Positions 31,862 through 44,717 of a stretch of DNA of 64,000 bases are shown in pieces (position 1 is the stretch's first letter; each line of letters opens with the position of its first letter). The position numbers and the translations under genes were made by a program. The DNA comes from Ampelomyces quisqualis (taxonomy: Eukaryota; Ascomycota; Dothideomycetes; Pleosporales; Phaeosphaeriaceae): positions 1,240,001-1,304,000 of the forward strand of contig JAGTXZ010000011.1 of NCBI GenBank assembly GCA_018398575.1. The letters are read 5' to 3'. The notes beneath the pieces are model-generated. The model worked only from the letters and a program-made list of their open reading frames with translations. It had not been told where the DNA came from and made no database searches.

Positions 31862-34800
31862 ATGTCGACCAGCCTCCATCAGTACCCGTCGGCGTTCAGC
31901 CATGTCCCCGCGCCGAACATGAACATGAACATGGTCGACCATCAACAGCAACAACAACACCACCACCACCACCACCACCACCACGCGCAGCATATGGGCC
32001 CCTCTCCATACGCCGCTCTACAACACCACCAGAACCGCCATGTCCTGCCCAATGCTAAAGCTACCGGTACTGTCAAGCCCCACCGGTTGCCGTATGCCAG
32101 TGGCCCAATAGCGCCGCGAAACCAACGCGACATGCTCCACGAGCGGCCGGGTCGCAGCAGTGCCATCTCGGGACCAGTACGACGCAGAATCAGTCGCGCG
32201 TGTGACCAGTGTAATCAGCTCAGAACGAAATGCGACGGACGGCAAAGGTTCGTGACTCCGGGTGCAAAATGCGACTCTACAGACAGAAGATGCTGACCCG
32301 AACCAGCTGCGCACATTGCTTAGGTACGTTCTGTGACTACGCGGAGTAGTCTGGACTACTGCCGCTTGTCCAGCTCGTCCCCTTGTGTGTGACGCTGCAT
32401 GACAGCACAGCTAACGCCTCAGCAGAATTCGGCCTGACGTGCGAATACATACGCGAACGCAAAAAGCGTGGAAAGGCGTCGAAAAAAGACGTGGCGCAAC
32501 AGCAAGCAGCAGCCGGCAAAGGCAGCCAGCCTTCGGATGACTCGACTGCTGGAACGCCGCAACCACTAGACAAGACTACTGAACCCCATCAGAGCAGCAG
32601 CCCCAACTTTCCGGGAGCCCAACGGCCGCTGCCAGAGCTGCCAGGCCGTTCAGCCAGCATGGTAATCATGCGGGACATGGGGCCATCACCATCCTACCAG
32701 AGCAGAACCGTGAGCATGAGCGCCGTTGACTCCGTCCCGGAGCATCAAATTCACCACCAGATGAACGATGATGATATGCACCCCATGCACCCCATGCAGC
32801 CACCTCGCATACAGACCCAAGGCCTAGCAATGCACGACCCGATGCCAGAATACACCTCAATGGACGACTATCACCGCAACCTCACATACCATTCGCCACA
32901 CCCAATGATGCAAAACGGCTTGCATTCTATGGTACCATCCCACGGCATGGAATACTCCGACAGCCCCTACAGTATGATGAGCCCTCAAAGCGCCCATACC
33001 CAGCTTCCCCCAAACCCATTTCGTATGCCTGAAGAGCCTGCCAACATGGCCTTCATTGGTCAGTCACCCGTCGCAGCTTCTCCAGAATGGATGCTGCCTT
33101 CCCCGTCAACCACCATGTACTCAGGCGCACCGCAACCAAACCCTTCTCAACAATTGCAATATCCGGTTCTCCAACCATTGGTACCACACCTTGCCAACAT
33201 CATGCCAGTATCGCTGGCGTGCGACCTGCTAGAGCTGTACTTTCAGAGCTCCTCATCCGCCTTTATGCAACCTGTCTCCCCTTATGTGCTCGGTTATGTG
33301 TTCCGAAAACGCTCGTTCTTGCGGTCTCACAACCCACGCATGTGTAGCCCTGCGCTTCTGGCTAGCATGCTGTGGATCGGTTGTTTGACAAGCGAGTCAC
33401 CATACCTGTCATCGTCACCGTCCGCAAGGAGCCAACTGTCGGAGAAGCTCATCAACCTAACTATCAGCCTTCTGAAGCCTCTGGTCCACCAGACACCGGG
33501 CGACTCTGATACAAGCCCCACAGCCTTCACCAATAACGGAATCGTCAACAGTGTAACGATGACTGGATTTGGTATGTCTGCCCAAGAGTCAGAAATAGGG
33601 CTTCGTAAGTTTACTCGATCAAGTCATTGTTCTTGTACGTCGTAAGCTAATCCGACAATCGCTAGCGGGTGCACCAGGAGGCCTCGACGACGTTGCGACC
33701 TACATGCATTTGGCCATTGTCATTTCGGCGAGCGAGTACAAGGCTGCATCTCTCCGTTGGTGGAACGCTGCCTGGTCGCTCGCCAGGGAACTCAAACTAG
33801 GCAAGGAAGTGCCTGTAACACCACCTCCCGAGCCGAATGACGATGATGCACAAGGCGAGCTTGACATGGAACATATGGGCGGCGCACATCCGAACGGACC
33901 GAGTAGCCCTGTAGACTTTACTGAAGAACAAGGTGAAGAGCGCCGTCGCATTTGGTGGCTGTTGTACACTGTCGACCGGTCAGTATCATCCCCTCTCCTC
34001 ACACGGCATGTTGCGCAGACACTGAGTGTAGCCTAGACACCTAGCTCTTTGCTACAACCGCCCTCTTTCATTGCTAGATGTTGAATGCTCGGGCCTTTTG
34101 CAGCCACTAGACGATAACGTATGGCAAGCTGGCGAATTCTTCGTGGACTCCGCTCAATCGTTGCCAGATCCCACATTTCGCCGAAGAGGTCCTACCTTTG
34201 AGTGCACCGGGCACTCCATTTTCGGATTTTTCCTTCCTCTGATGACCATTCTCGGTGAGATTGTCGATCTCAACTATGCAAGAAACCACCCCAGATTCGG
34301 CGCAAAAACTGATTGGGACCATTACGCCCTAGAGATCAGTCAACAGCTGGTAGCGTACGGCCAGTCATTGCAAGAGCTTCGGAATCGCGCGGTCAACGAG
34401 GCGAATGCAGAGGCTCTCGAGCCCATACATCCAGGCACGCCATCGGTCAAATCCGTCACCTCTACGATATCAAGAGCACAGGAAGGGTTGATTCATGCTA
34501 AAATTGTCGAAGCATATGGCACGCATCTCATGCACACGCTACACATTCTACTCAACGGAAAGTGGGACCCCATCTCTCTTCTTGATGACAACGACCTCTG
34601 GATATCCTCGCAAAGCTTCGTGGACGCCACCGGTCACGCCGTCTCCGCTGCTGAAGCATTGAACGAGATCCTCGAGCATGATCCAGATCTCAGCTTCATG
34701 CCTTTCTTTTTCGGCATTTATCTCCTTCAAGGAAGCTTCTTGCTACTTTTGATTGCCGATAAGCTGCAAGGCGAGGCCAACCCGAACATTGTGCGTGCAT

Positions 34801-35115
34801 GCGAAGTAATTGTGCGTGCGCACGAAGCATGCATCGTCACCCTCAATACCGAGTACCAGGTAAGTGTTTCAGATCTCCCCGCGTTCTATGGTACCTTCAG
34901 TTTAGCCTTTGTTTGCACGCCTCCACACTCTCTTCTTCTCGAGAATGAACAATCATGCTAACGAAAATTTGCAGCGAAATTTCCGGAAAGTCATGCGCTC
35001 AGCCTTACAACAAGTACGTGGTCGAGGCATTGACGAGCAAGTGGCGCAACAGCATCGCAGGGAAATGCTGAGCCTCTACCGCTGGAGTGGTGATGGCTGC
35101 GGCCTCGCACTTTGA
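31862..35115 (+). CDS. xlnR: Xylanolytic transcriptional activator XlnR/XLR-1
   Basis: Model: join(31862..32247,32307..32323,32426..33604,33666..33978,34037..34859,34975..35115), 952 aa. The Zn2Cys6 cluster (C114, C117, C124, C130, C133, C140: RRRISRACDQCNQLRTKCDG, SCAHC, EFGLTCEY) and the following RERKKRGKASKKD are diagnostic of XlnR. The cluster is spread over three exons, the middle one a 17-nt microexon. The fungal_trans domain carries SASEYKAASLRWWNAAWSLA, ERRRIWWLLYTVDR and HLALCYNRPLSLLDVEC. The tail EYQRNFRKVMRSAL..LYRWSGDGCGLAL is the conserved C-terminus. A Gln/His run (about 28-41) precedes the cluster. XlnR activates xylanase, some cellulase and pentose-catabolism genes when xylose is present. 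The first donor (GTTCGT) is non-consensus, but only this splice restores the motif. The gene stands alone between two long non-coding stretches. Confidence 0.95.
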
Positions 35116-35396
35116 TCTCTAGTCAAAGCTTTTGCTATCCAATGTCCATTACAACATGTCGCACTTTGTCGACGCTGCGAGCCCTGGACATGCCTCGGAC
35201 CTGATATTTACGTTTCATTCGAGGCTTCGCAGATGCAACCATATCCACCGCGCACGACTGTGCATATTTTTTTTTCCAAAACGCACGCCCTCTTTCATTC
35301 TTGACACAGCTTAAAGCCTATGGAAATTGGGTGGTATGATCATTTGGCATGCTTGGCGTTGGATGGGGTCACGACATGCAACGGCGTTGGGATGTT

Positions 35397-35432
35397 TTAA
35401 TATTCTCACATGTATTAATATTCTCACATGTA
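35397..35432. repeat. Perfect 18-bp tandem duplication
   Basis: The unit ttaatattctcacatgta occurs twice head to tail with no mismatch (35397-35414, 35415-35432), about 280 bp past the XlnR stop codon, probably in or just beyond its 3' UTR. Confidence 0.85.
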
Positions 35433-38400
35433 CCGTTCTCGGCGTTCTTCACATACCATGCTATATCACACCCGCCCTTTCCCAGTCTTTCGGCTTCACG
35501 GCGCGCTTGTTCTACTCAATTCAATAGTCCGTCCTCATTCTCCCCCTCCCCATTACCCATATCACACCGTTCGTACACTATACTGCTTTCACACGCAGCC
35601 TCGCTAAGCTACCGTGGGGCATTCTCCAGCACACATAGTCTATTGTATTATTATCATACTCATTATGTCCCCGCAAATCCTCCTTGCTGATCCAGCCATT
35701 CCCGCGTGCAGAGTGGAGAACGGATACGCCTTGGCTCAAGGCCTCCACTTGGCCTAGACGGCGCGCATACTTGACTGGGCAGTAAAGCCCTTTCTGGCCG
35801 CATTTTCATTTCCCTTGTGTTCGTTGCACCAATGGACGACTGCATTCATGAACCCTTTTTCTGCTAATGTCCAACCGACTCGCTAAACGCAAAGGTTACA
35901 TTCTGACGCAAGGGCATCTGCGACGCCTTCGCTAGAATTGTCGCTTTGGCTGCTTCGCTCCGTGCGGTGGTATGCCCCAGGGGTGTCGTTTCGCGTACTC
36001 GATCCCCTGTCCCTTGAGTCTGCTCTCTGCGTTGGCCTGTTTGGTGCATGTACCTGAAAACAAAGCTGAAACGTCCTCAAAAGACGACCTTGGGGCCGTT
36101 GCTGTGCGGGATTGCTGGTGGAGGCCGTGTGCAAAGTATGCGCGTTGCATGCTGACCTCTGTGCCTCAATTGATATCTGGTCGTTGATAATGAGGGGGCA
36201 GTACATATAGGTCTTAGCCCCAAGCGATGCGCGGAGGGACCCATCCCGACGGGTGTTTATATTTACATACTCGGTACCTACTTGCGAAGCTAAGCCTGCT
36301 ATGTTGGTACGAGTCGTTTCTGGTCCTGATGGGATTATAATTGTACGATTGCACGACACAGCCCTGTGCGCACATCTCCATGTGGCTTACGCAATTGTTT
36401 TGGAGCAAAAGAAAAGCCCGTAGTTTGTGTTGATCCCCAGTGTGAACAAACGTGTCGTAAATACACGAGAAGTTAGCGACGAAAGGACCCGCACTTGGGA
36501 ATCTGCTACACGATCCCCTTTTCGTTACTAAACATTGCACCATCACCCCTTTGTTGTGTGTCACTACCTTGAACCCTTTCAAACATCATCCTGGCAACCT
36601 TACAGCGCAGTCCCAGTGCTTGTCATCCAAAATCTCATGAAAGGTAAATATGTCTTCCCGATCTAGGATCCCATGGTCCGCTCAACACCAGAATCTGCGC
36701 CATCCTCACTCTGCGGGTTTCAGGCCAACGCACCACTATGGTGATTACATTTCGAACTGCTCCGAAGCAGAGGGGTACGGCTACATGTGAGAAAATCTCC
36801 GATGGAGCTCCGTTTCGGTCGAGATCACGCAGTGTCGCGAAGCGAGAGTTTCTGGCAGGAGCTACTGCATGTCAGATCAGGGTTCGCCAAAACAGAGACA
36901 GGAAGTCTTGGTACAGATGCAGCAAAGGAGTAGTTGCAAGGGAGCATGTGCTTGTCCTGTCATGCGCCCCGGATTCTGTTGAGACGACTGCCTTGTTTGT
37001 GACGCGCCGCTGGCATCTCCAGGCGGAAGTTGGAACGCTGCACACATGGACATCAGGTCACCGAGATCTCAAGCATTCAGGCTATTGGTTACTGTGCTTG
37101 CTCAGGTTTTGTAAAGCTTGCTCTTGTCTGACAGGCTTAGAGCTGACACTACGACAGCGAAGTTCTGAGCAAGATCGCACTGGTCATGGTGACACTTTTA
37201 GGAGGCGAGGCAGGAACTGGCTAACATTGCAGCCATTTCCTAGGCCTTATCATGGTATGTAGTTCGTTCAGTTGCACACGTTGGTTCTGAAACTCGATGG
37301 TCTCATACAACCCGTGTCATGGTTCGCGTGGGCAACGAACAGCGGGACGATCCTAAGGGGGTCCCGCAAGAGCATGCAGCCACTCGACCCATCTTAGCAC
37401 GGTCGTCAACTATTCGCGAGAAGCACATGCTTGACCCCAGTCATGATTGATGACAACAAAGCGCATATGCACGTTGCACGCCCCAACCAGCCAACCTGCG
37501 AGCATCATAGCATCGAAATTCCGGAGCTGGTTGCCGTCTCTCCGCTTCGACGATGCAGCGCTAGTAAGCGGAAAAGGGCAATCCAGATCGAAACATGGAT
37601 TTCATGCCACATGGAAGCACAACAGCAGCTGGCGGTAGTAGCCATCCCAGCTGCCGAATTGGCTAGGTCACCCACCCGCACGCCTGCAGTATGTATTCGT
37701 GACCCCCGCCACAGACTCAACCAGGCTTCTCCACATTTTGGGTCTCCCCTGGGCCATGGACATATTGAGGGGCCCCTCTCTTTAGATTAGAGCGACGGAC
37801 ACGTTCCTGGCGGAGACAATTTGTCCCCACAATCTTTCCCCTGTTCCACAACGTTACCGAAGCGCAGTATGCGGAGAATACCTGAAGGATGGAAGGCTGG
37901 GAGAGTGCACTCCTCGGGCTTTGGACATGTCTACCGTGAGATGGGCGTCCGATATTACGGTGTGATGGGCGGCGAACGTCACTGGCTGACGGTGTTCAAC
38001 GAGGCAGCCACAGTCTGGGCGGGCGGCAGGCTGTCACAGTACCATTCCGAACGGTGTCCTTGAGATCATCGCGAGCCGTTGCGCCATGTGGCCTTCTAGA
38101 ACTAGTTTTGATTGCGGTTGAGGCTAGGAAAGCCCTGCGATCTTCGTGGCGTTGCTGGTACAGTCCTAGCAACCAATGCAAAAGTCACCCGCAAGGCTGA
38201 CCCTCCTGCGGTGGAGAGCTACGGACGAGCGCTTCTTTGATCGCCTGGAGATGACTGAAGGCTAGGCGCAAGGTTTGCATGCGATGCGCGAAATCAGTGC
38301 CCGGTTCAGTGGAAATCTTGCACATGTCCGTAGACGGTTGCCAGAAAAGGTGAGATATAATATGACGGCTGCCATGATCCGAGAGGCCCGATGCACCACA

Positions 38401-38951
38401 CACGATTTTGGACGACAAAAACACCAAATCATCTTGGAGAAACTCTATTCCGAAGCGAACTATAGGATCTGCACGTGAATAATGTGGGGAACGTGGTAGC
38501 AAGGATCAGAACGTGTGTGGGCATGGGTGCCTCATATGCTGAGTGCTCAGTGTACATACAAGTACCTACCTATCAACTCCAGCGCCGTCGCATGTCATTC
38601 GTTAGTTCTGGCTCCTATGGCTGTCCGAACATGAACATTGAACCCAAGGAAAATCTCTCGAATCGACTGAAACGTGAATGGGCTGACCGTTTTGGACTGG
38701 AGATCAGGTTTAGCCTAAAGGTACGCGGAGCAAAGTCTTGGAGGTTGTGAGTGGAGTCAGCCCAATGGTATAATAGGCGTTTGATATACTTCGTGGGTAC
38801 CTCTCGCGCCTTGGTGCGTCAGGGCGAACAGAAAAACCTCGAATGCTACGCTGGCGTGACGTCGAGGTGAGCGAGAATGAAGTGGCTGCAGTCAACGGAC
38901 CAAGGCGCAACTTCCTCGTTGTGTGGAGGGCCGTCCCGTTGGGAGAGGCGG

Positions 38952-39001
38952 CTTACTGTGCGCTCCGAAAATGCAGGCGGAGGGAGGCGAAGCACAGTAA
39001 G
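38952..39001. repeat. 10-bp inverted repeat with nested 5-bp stem
   Basis: CTTACTGTGC (38952-38961) pairs perfectly with GCACAGTAAG (38992-39001). Inside, CTCCG (38963-38967) can pair with CGGAG (38978-38982). The element lies in the middle of the gene-poor region. Confidence 0.65.
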
Positions 39002-42001
39002 GCTTGACGACATGCAACAATGAGCAAACGCGGTGTGGCGGATACACCTACGTCGTTGCGACTGCTCCCATCGAAGGCGGTGACGTTAATGTGAAATCAA
39101 AGTAATCTACTGCAAAGTCGCTTTGTGTACGCAGGACTAGCTGAGCCTCAAGTTGGGAACCCTCCTGCTCGTCATAGGAGGATGGAGGTGAGGGACAATG
39201 CTACCGCTTTAAATGGCCAGACTGCTGAGACCAATTTGGTTTCTGGTGAGACCACTCCGAACAAAATTCTGTCTGCTGCGGTACCAGTAGGGATGGAAGG
39301 AGGGGTGGCAGTTCGCAATACATACGCGCGATCACGGTGCAGCGTGGCTGCAGGATACAACCAGGTACTCAATCCTGGCCCATGTACGAGGGCCACCCGA
39401 GTTCTTGACTGCAGACTGCCGTCGCTAATGCTGTGTAGGCGCTAGTCAATAATGTGATGCTGTGTGTTGACGGGGTTGTGCAGATACAGCCAGTGAGAGC
39501 TTCAGACGCCGATAATTGGGGTGATTAATGCTCTTCGGTGGAGCATAGTCTTCGGCCGTCTGCCCATATTTAGATGAGGCCCGTGTTCCGAGAACGGTGC
39601 TTCTACCACCTAGCTGACACTGTAGCAGAAGTGTGGTGTCGAATTTGGAGCAGCTTGCATATTCGCAACCTTCACGAAGCAGTGTCTCTGCATGTTCGGA
39701 GACTACTACCGCGAGGTTCGATCAAACTCACATGTGGCGCAAATCATACGAGCAGTCGGATATCGACGTTTCATACTTGAGTCCTGAATCGCGAAAGCAC
39801 TCGCAGTCCTACTACTACAATTATGTCATCTCACCTATAGTGCAAGTCCACATCCTGCTCAGCTGATATCTCCTTGTCTGTTGTTGAGAGCATCACGTCC
39901 CTAAGGCCGCCAAGTTTGCCAAGTTCGGTCAAGGTGTGGATACCTCTAGTTAGTAGAGCATTATGGTAGCAATAATGGACTGCCGGCATGGTTGAAACGA
40001 AGTGCAGCTTAGCCAAGGATACAAACACTTACCGGTGCACTTTGGTACGAGACATGCGGATGTCTACAGAACAAACAGTACTTTATGGTAGCACTAGAGC
40101 CACGTGTATATATATTAGCGAGAATCTTAACAATTCTGCACCAAGCCGACAGGATATTGGATTTTCGGCCCATGGATCCCAGGCAATTAAAGCCTTCGAG
40201 AAACCTTCCGCATTGACACTCTATATACCTCATCCGGTTTGGGTATGTTTCTGAGATAGGATTGCTAAGCATATCCCCTCAACCGAGAGTTTGTGCTTAA
40301 TTTGTGGGGTAGTGAAAGTGCAAGGTACACTTGTCTTGTCTTGATTTTAATTTGGAATCATGAAGGACGCAGGTTCACCGTTTGAATCACTGCCATCTCA
40401 AATTGCCCTGGAAGCTACTTTCGCAACATCGTGAGCCTTAGTGCAACACGTCCAGTGCAGAAATCGTATGAGCATCCGAGACGGCCTGCCAAAAGGGGTC
40501 ACACGTCCCATTTGGTAGTCGAGTTACGGAAGTTATGTCGCGCAAGGCCAGTATAGGAGACATCGCAATCTAGGTGGTGACAATTCTTATGGCAGTGTCC
40601 AAACATGGAGCCTAGTCTGGCTGTGAAGCACTGAAGGCGAGGTTGCGCTGTCTGGATCAAGTCTTGACAGGGTCCAGATTGTTGCAAGTAGAGCAGATTA
40701 TCTTGCGTGCCATTGGCACGACCAGGAAACATACCCGGGGTATTTGCATGCCCGCACAGCCCCGGGAAAATGGTGAACGTTGCCTACTCTTGGTTCAAGA
40801 TCGTATACTTCTCCACAATCTGTATGCGTTAGCTGCAGCTGCTGCAGGATGCATGTTGAGTTTGGTTCGATGACTTGACAATAGCATGCTTTGCAGTCGC
40901 GCTTGCAAGAGTCGATTGTCACAAAAACTTAACAACTTGGTTATAGGCCTATATGTGAGCATGCGAGCTATAGCACTATAGGCATTGCTACTTATCATGG
41001 ATTATTAGCCCGATGAGGCCTTCGCTAGGACGGAGACGAGTCTTTGTGTGATGTCTTCTGCGTGTGTTGAGTACTATGAGTAGCATGTGCAAGACTATAG
41101 AAGCTGCTCAGACTGAGAATACGAGGTAACGCTGGTCAATATCAAAGAGTTCGGGCATGAGTAAATGTGCACTGGAGACAATCGGGCAGACTATTACCCA
41201 TTGACCGCTACAGGCTCAGCATTGACAGCATGTTGTCCACACGATACAGGTGCATACGATGCCTTTGTACTCGCCAGTTTCCCAAGAGATTTGCTATTCC
41301 AGGTCCATACTCAACGCCATCAGTCTTCTTGTACTGAGCGACGGAGAATCAAAGGTGGTGAATAGCATGAGCCTCATATCTGAATTCGCCGGATCATCAA
41401 TCTTTGTTCACCTCTGTCATCGGTGGCCTGGTATATCAATTTGATGAATGTACTGGGCGGTCCCAATGCAGGTGAGGCGTCATGTGGACTCAGTGTAAGA
41501 TATCCCCAGAATTTACGGTAACTCTGGCTTCACAAGACGCACAGCAATAAACGTATCTTCATGGCCTCCTGCTGTCGCCGCATGAATATTCGTTCTGCCT
41601 GTATCGGTAGCTCTGTAACTTTTCTGGTCATCTTACGACATGCTAGCGAAGCAGCGATCGTGAATCTCGGATTCCGGGACAGTGAATCGACTACGAAAAT
41701 TTCACAGCTGCTGTCAAGCCTCGCATGAGTTGAAACGATCCTGATCTGCGGAAGGTCATGGTTTTGTGAACCATCTGATAGATGCATTCGCTTCTTGATC
41801 ACGGACCAGTGAAACCAATTTGGTAGGATACGACCAGGGACTTCTTCTTGGACGGTCAGCTGCACATCTTCTGTTTCCTCCTCTTTCAACAGTCGCTGCG
41901 CGATCCACTTCTGAGATTTATGGCATATGAAGCACCGTCGCAGGCGGAGTGAGTCTCTAGTTTTCTGCTCTTGTATGTATGAGACTCTAGTTGTCTTCAC
42001 G

Positions 42002-42060
42002 GGGTATCAAATCTGACGCGCTGATGGCCGATATAAAGAAGGTTCATAAGTTTGATACCC
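42002..42060. repeat. 10-bp inverted repeat, 39-bp spacer
   Basis: GGGTATCAAA (42002-42011) is matched perfectly by TTTGATACCC (42051-42060). The spacer contains an AT-rich GATATAAAG segment. It lies between two weak ORFs in the gene-poor region. Confidence 0.65.
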
Positions 42061-44717
42061 GAGACCCCTATACTCACGACCGTGGGTAGTGACACTGCGC
42101 AAGACAGAGTTTCTAACGCCTTCGAAAGAGGTCAAAGTGTGCGAAGGTAGACTTTGCGACTGTCGCTGTCCTGATCGCTTCCCAACCGTCATTGAGATGT
42201 TTGGCCCCATCTTGATTGATGATGACGTTTCACCGAGCGCCTTTCACGTGTCATTTACTTTCCTCTTGAATAATTCACACAGTATCAAGTTTTATCGTGC
42301 TCGGAGATCGAGATTGCTGGGCACGACTGACAGCGACCATGTAGCAGCCGCCCCAGCGTGGATCGAGGTCCCCAACACAACACCCCATCGTACGCTCACC
42401 GAGAGGTGACATCGTTGTACTTCTCACATGCATTCCAGCTACTGCTGCAACGCATCGACTCCACCATCCCACCAACAAATCGATCTAGGGGCGCTGGCGG
42501 CGTCCGCGATGGCCTGTAGCAACACTCTCCATCCACCACGATCATCACATCCCCTCATCACGTCTTTCGGCCTGTATTTTTCCATCTCTTACTGTCTTCC
42601 GCCCCTCAATGCCCCAGTCTGCTCTACCCCCTGTTGCTTCAGTCCTTCTCCGCGTCGAACTTTTCTCATAGTTGCATGCCCGCCCTTCCCTCATCGAGGC
42701 CTCAACTCCTAGGTAGAACGCCACATCACGATTTCTCCGCCCGAAACACACCAACAAGTCATTGCCAAGTTGAGATGTGGGCATTTCACCGCCAGTCTAT
42801 GCGGGCCAGACCATACATATGTCCTTCTCCGACGCTTTCATGTGCTAGACAAACCTCGGCATTTTGGCCACGCTCTTGAAGCCACCGCATGGAATATTTA
42901 TTTTATCCACCAATCACGCGCGGGCATTACCACCACACCTGCAGTTTCATCCTGCTCCAAGCCACCCACGCTTTTCGATAGCTCAAGATCTGACGCCGAA
43001 CTTCTGGAAACGGGTTGGAATATGGAACAACCCTGCCGGTTGGTGCTCGTCAGGTACGCGCCGCGAGTGTTGGTCAGCGAGCACTCCCACAGCATTTGGG
43101 CTGACGGCGATGGCGTCCGTCAGATTTCCCTCGACAGGCGCAGTGCGGGACGAGACGAGCTCAACACTTGCATGCTGCACAGAAGGAGACTGGGATAAGA
43201 GCGGGTTAGAAGGGACGCTTCGGGTCGGATGGGAGATCTACACGATACTGTTGAAAAAGAAGGTTTACCACGACTTGTCTCGGGAGCGATACCCGAGATC
43301 GGTAGGTGTTTGTATGGATGCCCACATTTGATCATCACCATCTTTCCACTTCACAGCATGCGGAGGTGTTGCTCGTTGTGTCCACTCGTCAACACCATGC
43401 TAATGGAATCTACTATTCTCTTCTGTAAGCACCGTGAGGCAGCATCGTGATGTCGACATGTCCCAGACGACCTAGCTGCGCAAGGTACATGCACTTACAC
43501 CTAGATAGTCAGATAAAAATTCTATTATCAAGAGCGTGAGTTGAAAGTGATGCTAGAGTACCGCAGAGGATCCGGGCTTATTTGTTCACCACATCCACAC
43601 ACCTCGGTCTTCTCGCGTCACGCTCCCAAACACTAATGCTTACACTTCTCTCTTCTATCGACTTACGGGACACTTAGCAGACAGAGGGAAGACACTAAAG
43701 GCAGCACTAGGTGTCAGGCAATTCAATTACAAAACCCTATTCACTGATGTACGCCCCTGAAGCTTCCACACAGCTCTAGGATACCCAACCCTCTGTCCCC
43801 CGGAGCAATTCCATCCAGACTTATGATAAAATACCATGCTACAGATACCCTACTTCCACTAAAACTACCGCCAACGTCCCCTTATCCAATCCTCCTGATC
43901 TAAGAACATCACCAACGTTACACGAATCTCGCACAATACCCACCGTCCACGTCTTTGAATCTCCATCAAACTAGGAAACCAGCTGCCAAACCAAACTCTT
44001 TCAACCTCGACTATTCTACTCGTCTTTCCTTCCCACGTCATCTCAATCCTACAAACAAGCAAGTTCAGAGCCACAATCCAATGAGTGGCGCATGCTCGCT
44101 TGCGCTCTCATTATTCAATTCACCTGATAGTCCCCGACTAGATTTTCCCGGGCCCTATCCCACGGTGAGATATCATAGAGTAATGTAATAAAAGTTGCCT
44201 TGTACGAACGTGGGCAGTACTTTAAAACTAAACGCTTTGATTTTCACTGTGTATACTGGTTGTCTGGCGCTAACAGGTAGGAATGGGTTACGTGACCCTC
44301 TGCCTACTAGGTGCGCTGCTATCTACGCTGTTTCTGTTGATACTTCTGGGTTCTGATCTGTGCATGTGAATATCCCTATTGGTAGCTCCAAGTGTCTTTA
44401 TGGGAACAAGATAGGTATGCGATTGTGTTGTAGTGTATATATTCTGTCATTCTCGAATGTCGGAGGAAAACAGCTTGAAACCTAATGAACTTACCTTTGT
44501 CAGTCTGCCAGTCTTTCCTTGTATTCTCTTGGTGGATGGAAGGGATAGCAAGATTGAAGTTGGTGGTTCGAGTACCTTACGTTTTGTTGGTGGAAAGATT
44601 GGGTTCTCTACACTTCGTACACGGCACAACACAACGCAGAGGGATGTAGACCAGGACCTCGTGATCGTCAAGCAATAAAAATGTACAAACATCTTCCAAA
44701 GATGTAAATGGCTACGT

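Larger units (their letters stand above)
35116..44717. other. Gene-poor region, about 9.6 kb, no supported gene
   Basis: No convincing gene lies between XlnR and DBP7. The longest ORFs (36738-37262 +; 41530-42000 -, which lacks an ATG at its head; 42770-43198 and 42864-43331 +) have no domain I recognise. The 42420-42770 stretch is pyrimidine-rich like a fungal promoter/5' UTR, with possible donors downstream (GTACGC near 43050), so a short lineage-specific gene or a non-coding transcript could begin there. I saw no transposase, integrase or reverse-transcriptase text and no long terminal repeats. Small direct and inverted repeats are listed separately. Confidence 0.5.

Noticed and set aside
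36738..37262. 174-codon plus-strand ORF
   Set aside because: No domain, no splice pattern and mixed composition; it is one of several chance ORFs expected in 9.6 kb of non-coding DNA.
41530..42000. 156-codon minus-strand ORF with CFICHKS-type text
   Set aside because: It starts at GTG with a stop close upstream, its first ATG is far inside, and the Cys pair is too little to call a zinc finger. It could be an internal exon, but no partners were found.
44566..44590. GGTTCGAGTACC, a possible tRNA T-arm
   Set aside because: The stem pairs poorly, and no matching acceptor stem or anticodon arm can be drawn within 90 bp on either side.
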